DNA from: Pseudomonadota bacterium
GTDB taxonomy: Bacteria; Pseudomonadota; Alphaproteobacteria; Rhodospirillales; Magnetospirillaceae
DNA length: 5,934 nucleotides
Assembly (NCBI GenBank): GCA_023437865.1
Contig: JAEZFE010000429.1
Location: 1-5,934, forward strand
Reading direction: 5' to 3'
Shown here: in pieces, positions 1 to 4,477 of the stretch
Position numbering within the stretch: the stretch's first letter is position 1
How the letters are laid out: every line of letters starts with the position of its first letter
The notes under the pieces: generated by a model
Database searches by the model: none
What the model saw: the letters and a program-made list of their open reading frames with translations, nothing else
What the model was told of the DNA's origin: nothing
Program-made: the position numbers and the translations under genes

Positions 1-576
1 ACCGCGCAGGGCGTCAACCACGTGGCGTCGATCGCGCTGGCGTCGCCGCGAATGCACGGCATCAGTCTCGGTCCCGCCGACCTCGCCGCCTCGCGCGGCA
101 TGAAGACCACCCGTGTCGGCGGCGGCCATCCGTTCTACGGCGTGCTGGAAGACAGCAAGGGCGAGGGCGCCCCGCGCACCCTGTTCCAGCAGGATCTGTG
201 GCACTACACCGTCGCCAAGATGGTCGACGCCTGCCAGTCCGCCGGCATCAAGGCGTTCTACGGCCCGTTCGGCGATTTCTCCGATTCCGGCGCCTGCGAG
301 GCTCAGTTCCGCAACGCCTTCCTGCTGGGCTGCGCCGGTGCGTGGTCGCTGCACCCCAGCCAGATCGACATCGCCAAGAAGGTGTTCAGCCCCGATGCCG
401 ACGAGGTGAAGTTCGCCAAGAAGATCCTCGACGCCATGCCCGACGGCACCGGCGCGGTGATGATCGACGGCAAGATGCAGGACGACGCCACCTGGAAGCA
501 GGCCAAGGTCATCGTCGACCTCGCCCGCGTGGTGGCCGCCAAGGACCCGATCATGGCCGAAAAATACGGCCTGTAA
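1..576 (+). CDS. HpcH/HpaI aldolase / citrate lyase family protein, malyl-CoA lyase-like (5' truncated)
   Basis: The reading frame is open from the first base of the window to a TAA at 574-576. It gives the last 191 residues of a protein whose family is usually about 320-350 residues, so the N-terminal 130-160 residues lie outside. Enzymes of this family cleave or form CoA thioesters such as L-malyl-CoA (to glyoxylate and acetyl-CoA) or beta-methylmalyl-CoA on a Mg2+-dependent TIM barrel in the cytoplasm. Visible marks, numbered in the fragment: [10 protein letters not shown] at 22-31, whose Asp27 matches the Mg2+-binding Asp of malyl-CoA lyases; GPFGDFSD at 88-95, typical of the Methylobacterium and Rhodobacter malyl-CoA lyases; and WSLHPSQ at 115-121, where the family usually has WAIHPSQ or WAIHPKQ. 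Near the C-terminus, QDDATWKQA matches the lid segment, and Asp161 aligns with its catalytic Asp. A short tail ending in EKYGL extends past the usual end. The family is clear. The exact substrate is not, and a methylmalyl/citramalyl-CoA lyase or malyl-CoA thioesterase remains possible. Confidence 0.85.
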   Translation, partial: TAQGVNHVASIALASPRMHGISLGPADLAASRGMKTTRVGGGHPFYGVLEDSKGEGAPRTLFQQDLWHYTVAKMVDACQSAGIKAFYGPFGDFSDSGACEAQFRNAFLLGCAGAWSLHPSQIDIAKKVFSPDADEVKFAKKILDAMPDGTGAVMIDGKMQDDATWKQAKVIVDLARVVAAKDPIMAEKYGL

Positions 577-602
577 GTCGTCGTGCCTCGACGATTACCT
601 GC

Positions 603-633
603 GAGCCGCCGGGCAACCGGCGGCTCTTTTTTT
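603..633 (+). terminator. Intrinsic (rho-independent) terminator after the CoA-ester lyase gene
   Basis: A perfect 10-bp GC-rich stem (603-612 with 617-626) closes a GCAA loop, which fits the stable GNRA tetraloop class, and is followed directly by seven T residues (627-633). It starts 26 bases after the lyase stop codon, so it should end the rightward transcript. Read on the other strand, the same hairpin lies 31 bases beyond the stop of the leftward CBS gene. There it is preceded by A residues and has no T-tract after it, so it can only act as a 3'-end stem for that transcript, not as a classical terminator. Confidence 0.9.
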
Positions 634-657
634 GGTTCGATCGGCGAGGAAAGCCCC

Positions 658-1128
658 TTAACCCGTGCCGCCCAACCCCTCGCCCCAGGCGTCGGCGATG
701 CCGAGGATCCAGGCGTCGCGGTTCATGATGTCGCGCTCCAGGTGGCTTTGCACCACCGAGTAGAGGTCGCGCACCGACACCATGGCGATGGGGCGGCCGG
801 CATCGACCACCGGCAGATGGCGGAAGCCATGAACGCGCATCAGCTCCAGCGCCTCCGAAATGGAATCGTCGGGTGCCAGCGCGCGCGGATCGGGAGTCAT
901 GACCCGGGCCAGCGAAGTCGTCTCGGGATCCAGGCCGTTGGCGACCACACGGGCGGTTATATCGCGCTCGGTGACGATGCCCATCAGGCCATTCTCGACC
1001 ACCAGCACACTGGCCACGTTGTTTTCCGCCATCAGGCGCGCGGCCTCGCGCACGCTGGCCTGCGGCGGCAGCGACAGGATGTCGCAGGGTTGGACCACGT
1101 CGGGGACAATTTTGGGACGCATGCGCAC
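658..1128 (-). CDS. Small two-CBS-domain protein
   Basis: A 156-residue soluble protein that is almost entirely a tandem CBS pair (Bateman module). CBS1 spans about residues 10-62 and CBS2 about 76-127. Each ends in the characteristic strand-turn motif, GIVTERD at 50-56 and AMVSVRD at 115-121, with the Thr/Ser and Asp (T53/D56, S118/D121) that in this family contact the ribose and phosphate of adenine nucleotides. It has no membrane segment, catalytic domain or DNA-binding domain. Stand-alone CBS proteins usually bind AMP, ADP, ATP, NAD or S-adenosylmethionine and regulate a partner, which cannot be named from sequence. The GTG at 1126-1128 is preferred because AGGG sits 6 bases upstream; an in-frame ATG at 1120-1122 would shorten it by two residues but place that site 12 bases away. 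It follows the CNNM/CorC gene by 47 bases and is probably the last gene of the leftward operon. Such proteins are often mislabelled as IMP dehydrogenase, but the catalytic domain is absent. Confidence 0.9.
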   Translation of the reverse strand: MRMRPKIVPDVVQPCDILSLPPQASVREAARLMAENNVASVLVVENGLMGIVTERDITARVVANGLDPETTSLARVMTPDPRALAPDDSISEALELMRVHGFRHLPVVDAGRPIAMVSVRDLYSVVQSHLERDIMNRDAWILGIADAWGEGLGGTG

Positions 1129-1134
1129 ATGATA

Positions 1135-1138
1135 CCCT
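1135..1138 (-). promoter_or_regulatory. Ribosome binding site deciding the start of the CBS protein
   Basis: AGGG (within GGCAGGG on the minus strand) lies 6 bases before the GTG at 1126-1128 and 12 bases before the ATG at 1120-1122. The spacing favours the GTG. An ATG at 1128-1130 is in another frame and does not read the CBS domains. Confidence 0.55.
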
Positions 1139-1175
1139 GCCGGGATGATTGCGCAAAGGTATTACGCCCCCGCGC

Positions 1176-2450
1176 CTAGTCCTCCTCGGCCACCGGCGAG
1201 TCGGCGGGGGGCGTGATGCGGATCGAGGTCACTTGGTTGCGCTGGCGGCGCAGCACCTCGAAGCGGAAGCCGAAGAAGCGGAACACCTGCCCCACATTGG
1301 GGATCTGGCGGCTTTCGTGCAGAAGCAGGCCGGCGATGGTGGCGGCCGCCTCGTCGGGCAGACGCCAGTCGAATTCGCGATTGAGGTCGCGGATGGTCAC
1401 CGTACCGTCGACCACATAGGACCCGTTGGTCTGGGGCCGCACGCCCGCCACGGCGATATCGTGCTCGTCGGTGATATCGCCGACGATCTCCTCCAGGATG
1501 TCCTCCAGCGTGACGATGCCCATCAGCGCGCCGTACTCGTCCACCACCAGGGCGAAGTGCTCGCGCCGCTTGCGGAAGGCGGTCAACTGCTCCAGCAGCG
1601 TGGTAGAATCGGGAATGAACCACGGTGCCGAGGCCAGTTCGGCTACATCCAGCTTCTCCACCTCGCCGTCCAGCGCACGCACGGCACGCAGCACATCCTT
1701 GGCATGGACCACGCCGATGATGTTGTCGGGGTTGTCGCGCCACAGCGGCATGCGGGTATAGGGGCTCTTGAGGATGTGATCCACCAGCTCGGCTGGCGGC
1801 AGATTGGCATCCAGCGTGGCTGCGCTCTTGCGGTGAGTCATGACGTCGCTGATCACCACGTCGTCCAGGTCCAGGATCGAGCGGAGCATCTTACGCTCCT
1901 CCTCGACCTCGTCCTCCGACGCATGCACCTCAATGGCGCCGCGCAATTCGGCCAGGGCGGCCTCGATATCGGTCTCGCGCGCCGCCCGCGCCCCAAACAG
2001 CCTCAGCACGGCATCGACGAAAACATGGATGGCGTGGATGGCCGGGCCGGCCACCGCCACGAACACCCGCATGATGGGGGCGATCGCCAGGGCGGATTGG
2101 TTGGCGTGGTGGATGGCGAAAGTCTTGGGCAGGATTTCGCAGAACACCAGCACGATGACGGTCATCAGGCCAGTGGCGTAGACCACGCCGGCATCGCCGA
2201 ACATACCGATGGCAATGGAGGTGGCGAGCGCCGAGGCGAAGATGTGGACGAGCGTATTGCCGAGCAGGATGGAGCCCAGTAGGCGCTCCTTCTTGTCGTG
2301 CAGCTTGTTGACCAGGGCGGCGCGGCGGTCGCCCTGCTTCTCCATGTGATGCATCAGGGGCTTGGAGGCCACCGTCAGCGCGGTCTCGGCCCCGGCGAAG
2401 AAGCCCAGGAGAAGCAGCAGGAAAACCACCCAGCCGATCTCGAACAGCAT
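1176..2450 (-). CDS. CNNM/CorC (HlyC/CorC) family protein: DUF21 membrane domain, CBS pair, CorC_HlyC domain
   Basis: A 424-residue inner-membrane protein with the full architecture of the CNNM/CorB family. The N-terminal DUF21 region (about 1-180) has hydrophobic helices near 3-26, 57-82 and 88-106, a further hydrophobic stretch near 120-152, and the family motifs GFFAGAETAL (16-25), LGNTLVHI and CEILPKT (104-110). The Glu of the last motif is the conserved acidic residue linked to Mg2+ transport. A CBS pair follows (about 203-260 and 275-331), including TRMPLW and VDEYGALMGIVTLED, then a C-terminal CorC_HlyC domain (about 338-415) and an acidic end. Characterised members export or transport Mg2+ and bind ATP through the CBS pair; the old 'hemolysin' label is misleading. 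The ATG at 2448-2450 is chosen because a G-rich run lies just upstream. A GTG at 2454-2456 in the same frame would add two residues but leaves that run directly against the start. It is 30 bases after aroB and 47 before the CBS gene, and probably cotranscribed with both. Confidence 0.93.
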   Translation of the reverse strand: MLFEIGWVVFLLLLLGFFAGAETALTVASKPLMHHMEKQGDRRAALVNKLHDKKERLLGSILLGNTLVHIFASALATSIAIGMFGDAGVVYATGLMTVIVLVFCEILPKTFAIHHANQSALAIAPIMRVFVAVAGPAIHAIHVFVDAVLRLFGARAARETDIEAALAELRGAIEVHASEDEVEEERKMLRSILDLDDVVISDVMTHRKSAATLDANLPPAELVDHILKSPYTRMPLWRDNPDNIIGVVHAKDVLRAVRALDGEVEKLDVAELASAPWFIPDSTTLLEQLTAFRKRREHFALVVDEYGALMGIVTLEDILEEIVGDITDEHDIAVAGVRPQTNGSYVVDGTVTIRDLNREFDWRLPDEAAATIAGLLLHESRQIPNVGQVFRFFGFRFEVLRRQRNQVTSIRITPPADSPVAEED

Positions 2451-2480
2451 GTCCACCCCCCGATGCGGGCCTGAGCCAGC

Positions 2481-3602
2481 TTACCCCACGAAATCCTCGA
2501 TCAGCGCGCGCACCGCCTCGGCGGGGACGTCGCGGGTCAGGAAGCTCTGACCGATGCCCTTGGCCAGCACGAAGGTGACCTTGCCGTCCTTGACCTTCTT
2601 GTCGCCGGCCATGTGGTGGATCAGGCGGTCCACGTCCCAGGCGCGGTTGCGCGGCAGGCCGGTGGGCAGGCCCACCTTGGCCAGATGGCGCTCCAGCCGG
2701 GCCGCGTCCTCGGCCGGGGCCAAGCCCAGCCGCACCGACAGGCGGAAGGCCATGACCATGCCGATGGCCACCGCCTCGCCGTGCAGCAGCTCGTCGGAAA
2801 AGCCGGTCTCGGCCTCCAGCGCGTGGCCGAAGGTGTGGCCAAGGTTCAGCAGGGCGCGCACGCCGCCCTCACGCTCGTCGGCGGCGACGATGCGGGCCTT
2901 GGCGCGGCAGCTGACGGCGACGGCATGGCGGCGGGCGGCCTCGTCGCCGACGATGACCTGGGCGCCGTTCTCCTCCAGCCACGAGAAAAACTCGGGCTCG
3001 TCAATGCAGCCGTACTTGACGACCTCGGCATAGCCGGCCAGCACCTGGCGGCGCGGCAGGGTGGACAGCGCCGCGGTGTCGGCCAGCACCAGGCGGGGCT
3101 GATGGAAGGCGCCGACCAGATTCTTGCCGTGGCGGGTATTGATGCCGGTCTTGCCGCCCACCGAGCTGTCCACCTGGGCCAGCAGGGTGGTCGGGATCTG
3201 AACGAAGTCGACGCCGCGCTGCAGGATGGCGGCGGCAAAGCCGGTCAGATCGCCCACCACGCCGCCGCCGAGCGCGATCACCATGGTCGAGCGCTCGCAG
3301 CGCGCCTCCAGCATGGCGTCGAGCAGGGCTTCCAGATGGGGGAAGTCCTTGGTGCCCTCGCCATGGGGCAGCACCGTATGCAGGTGGACAATACCGGCGG
3401 CATCCAGCGATTTCAGCACCCGGTTCAGGTAGAGCGGCGCCACGCTGTCATCGGTGACCACGAAGGCGCGCTTGCCCTTCAGCACGGGTGTGATCAGCGC
3501 GCCGGTCTGGTCGATCAGGCCGGGGCCGATCAGGATGTCGTAGCTGCGCTCACCCAGCTGGACGGACACCAGGTCCTTGGGCAACTGGTCCTTAGCGGTC
3601 AT
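2481..3602 (-). CDS. aroB: 3-dehydroquinate synthase
   Basis: AroB converts 3-deoxy-D-arabino-heptulosonate 7-phosphate to 3-dehydroquinate, the second step of the shikimate pathway, in the cytoplasm with NAD+ and a divalent metal. The 373-residue product has the usual length. The NAD-binding segment GGGVVGDLTGFAA is at 112-124, followed by IPTTLLAQVDSSVGGKTGIN at 136-155 and KNLVGAF at 160-166. The three metal ligands are present: Glu193 in GYAEVVKYG, His256 in NLGHTFGHA and His274 in LLHGEA. No key residue is missing. The ATG at 3600-3602 overlaps the aroK stop as ATGA, and GGAG lies 8 bases upstream. The frame stays open upstream to 3875, but that stretch lies inside aroK and has no AroB-like sequence. 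The overlap implies translational coupling to aroK, giving two enzymes of one pathway from one message. Confidence 0.98.
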   Translation of the reverse strand: MTAKDQLPKDLVSVQLGERSYDILIGPGLIDQTGALITPVLKGKRAFVVTDDSVAPLYLNRVLKSLDAAGIVHLHTVLPHGEGTKDFPHLEALLDAMLEARCERSTMVIALGGGVVGDLTGFAAAILQRGVDFVQIPTTLLAQVDSSVGGKTGINTRHGKNLVGAFHQPRLVLADTAALSTLPRRQVLAGYAEVVKYGCIDEPEFFSWLEENGAQVIVGDEAARRHAVAVSCRAKARIVAADEREGGVRALLNLGHTFGHALEAETGFSDELLHGEAVAIGMVMAFRLSVRLGLAPAEDAARLERHLAKVGLPTGLPRNRAWDVDRLIHHMAGDKKVKDGKVTFVLAKGIGQSFLTRDVPAEAVRALIEDFVG

Positions 3603-4159
3603 CGGTCGTGCTCCAGATAAGAATCCAACTCCGCCAACACCTTGGCGACGGTGACCTCGGGGGGTTCGTCGGTGGTATCCACGGTGATGTCGGCTTGGGC
3701 GTAAAGCGGATAGCGGGCGTCCATCAGGCGCGCCAGGATCTCGCGCGGGTCGCCGGTCTTCAGCAGCGGCCGGTGGTCGCGGCCCGAAGTGCGCTTGACC
3801 AGAAGGTCCAGATCGGCACGGATCCACACCGAGATGGCGCCCTCCTTGATGCGCGCCCGCGTCTCGGGATCGCAAAAGGCGCCGCCGCCGGTGGCCAGTA
3901 CCGCAAGCTCGCCTTCCATCAGCCGGGCGATCACCCGGCGCTCACCCTCGCGGAAGGCGGGTTCGCCGTACTTGGCAAAGAATTCCGAGATGGTGCAGCC
4001 GGCGGCCTGCTCGAATTCCACGTCGGCGTCGGTGAACGGCACGCCCAGGCGGGCGGCCAGGCGGCGGCCCACGCACGACTTGCCAGCGCCCATCAATCCC
4101 ACCAGGACGATGGAGCGGCGCAAACGCTGGGCGATGCCCTCGGCCATGTCTTGTGCCAT
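3599..4159 (-). CDS. aroK: Shikimate kinase
   Basis: A 186-residue P-loop kinase that phosphorylates shikimate to shikimate 3-phosphate with ATP and Mg2+, the fifth step of the shikimate pathway. The Walker A loop GLMGAGKS is at 21-28. The substrate Asp pair D44 and D46 sits in FTDADVEFE, with D46 matching the shikimate-binding Asp. Arg70 in AFREGE and the GGG at 91-93 (ATGGGAF) form the rest of the shikimate site. Arg130 in DHRPLL is the lid arginine, and Arg149 in ARYPLY matches the last conserved Arg. The ATG at 4157-4159 is preferred, with GGCGGGA about 10 bases upstream. An ATG at 4145-4147 (4 residues shorter) has no such site, and the frame stays open to a GTG at 4204 that adds 15 Arg-rich residues unlike the family. 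It is the first gene of the leftward block and its TGA overlaps the aroB ATG. The alternative symbol aroL cannot be excluded, but genes next to aroB are normally called aroK. Confidence 0.96.
   Translation of the reverse strand: MAQDMAEGIAQRLRRSIVLVGLMGAGKSCVGRRLAARLGVPFTDADVEFEQAAGCTISEFFAKYGEPAFREGERRVIARLMEGELAVLATGGGAFCDPETRARIKEGAISVWIRADLDLLVKRTSGRDHRPLLKTGDPREILARLMDARYPLYAQADITVDTTDEPPEVTVAKVLAELDSYLEHDR
3611..3614 (-). promoter_or_regulatory. Ribosome binding site of aroB inside the 3' end of aroK
   Basis: GGAG on the minus strand lies 8 bases before the aroB ATG and within the last codons of aroK. It fixes the aroB start at 3602 rather than any of the longer in-frame options and supports internal initiation or reinitiation at the ATGA overlap. 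Confidence 0.7.
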
Positions 4160-4179
4160 CAGGTATGGTCCCGCCGTTG

Positions 4180-4200
4180 ATCGACACGGTCGCCGTCGAT
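4180..4200. repeat. Inverted repeat / hairpin in the aroK leader
   Basis: The arms ATCGAC (4180-4185) and GTCGAT (4195-4200) are exact inverted copies. An alternative fold pairs ATCG and ACGG with CCGT and CGAT around a TCG loop, leaving a two-base bulge. It lies about 20 bases upstream of the aroK start, close to its ribosome site, so it could be an operator or a leader structure. In GC-rich DNA such short repeats also arise by chance. Confidence 0.3.
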
Positions 4201-4221
4201 ACACTGCCCAAGATTCGCCAT

Positions 4222-4259
4222 GGTCGGACCCTAGCCTTACCCCGCGCCAAGGGCCGACC
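4222..4259. repeat. Imperfect inverted repeat GGTCGG / CCGACC
   Basis: GGTCGG at 4222-4227 is the exact inverse of CCGACC at 4254-4259. After one mismatch two more pairs form inside (4229-4230 with 4251-4252), leaving a 20-base loop. No T-tract follows on either strand, so it is not a terminator. It could be a regulator binding site for either divergent gene set. Confidence 0.25.
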
Positions 4260-4287
4260 GATCAGGCCGCCCCTGCCGCTTTTATCC

Positions 4288-4301
4288 GCCCGGGACCGGG
4301 C
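4288..4301. repeat. Short palindrome GCCCGG-GA-CCGGGC
   Basis: Two 6-base arms (4288-4293 and 4296-4301) flank a 2-base centre, 35 bases before the start of the small membrane protein gene. Its size and symmetry would suit a dimeric regulator, but no known operator is recognised and chance is a fair explanation. Confidence 0.25.
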
Positions 4302-4336
4302 ATGTCCAGAAGTCATAAAAGGTTATCAACAGACCC

Positions 4337-4477
4337 ATGAGCAAGATTGCCGGAATGCTGGTCGTCCTGGTGCTCGCCGTCGTTGTTGGCGGCGGTGTGT
4401 TCCTGGCCACCTTCGACTTGCCGCCGCCTTCGGCCAAGATCGAGAAAGTTATCCCCGATGACCGTTTGCCGCGTTGA
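4337..4477 (+). CDS. Small single-pass membrane protein (46 residues), unknown function
   Basis: The ATG at 4337 opens a 46-residue frame ending in TGA at 4475-4477. Residues 7-25 are strongly hydrophobic (MLVVLVLAVVVGGGVFLAT) after a short Lys-containing N-terminus. A proline-rich stretch (LPPPSAKIEK) and a basic end (DDRLPR) follow. With one Lys before the helix and the rest behind it, the expected form is a single inner-membrane anchor or uncleaved signal with about 20 residues on the periplasmic side. It has no Cys, so it is not a lipoprotein. It overlaps the next gene by 20 bases in a different frame, which suggests coupled translation and a shared role. The ribosome site is weak (AAAAGG, 14 bases upstream), the main doubt about the start. 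From memory, similar short proteins ending in a VIPxDRxPR-like tail occur beside this gene in Rhodospirillales. I cannot confirm that here, and no function is known to me. Confidence 0.65.
   Translation: MSKIAGMLVVLVLAVVVGGGVFLATFDLPPPSAKIEKVIPDDRLPR

Larger units (their letters stand above)
4160..4336. promoter_or_regulatory. Divergent intergenic region between aroK and the small membrane protein gene
   Basis: These 177 bases separate two divergent gene blocks, so they should contain promoters for both, the leftward aro operon and the rightward envelope genes. I could not find a convincing -35/-10 pair on either strand. The most AT-rich part is 4311-4328 (CATAAAAGGTTATCAA), a plausible -10 region for the rightward genes or the upstream edge of the leftward promoter. 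Three inverted repeats lie here: 4180-4200, 4222-4259 and 4288-4301. The rightward start at 4337 has only a weak, distant ribosome site (AAAAGG, 14 bases away). Confidence 0.5.

Noticed and set aside
578..594. Hairpin TCGTCG / CGACGA just after the lyase stop
   Set aside because: Only 6 pairs with a 5-base loop and no T-tract on either strand. The hairpin at 603-633 is the real terminator.
551..1156. Leftward open frame of 201 codons overlapping the CBS gene
   Set aside because: It is another frame of the same strand, with Arg/Gly-rich low-information sequence, while the overlapping CBS frame has two clear domains.
1149..2282. Rightward open frame of 377 codons
   Set aside because: It lies antisense to the CNNM/CorC gene, is rich in His, Gly, Gln and Asp as expected for a reverse frame of GC-rich coding DNA, and shows no domain.
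2613..3620. Rightward open frame of 335 codons
   Set aside because: It is antisense to aroB, which has all its catalytic residues. The composition (Gln, His, Gly, Ala) is that of a shadow frame.
3603..3875. N-terminal extension of aroB by 91 codons
   Set aside because: It lies within aroK in another frame, is Arg/Pro/Gly-rich and unlike any AroB. The ATG at 3602 with GGAG upstream gives the normal length.
4323..4331. DnaA-box-like TTATCAACA, with TTATCCGCC at 4282-4290
   Set aside because: The first differs from TTATNCACA at one essential position and the second at several. There are no clustered boxes, AT-rich unwinding region or replication genes.
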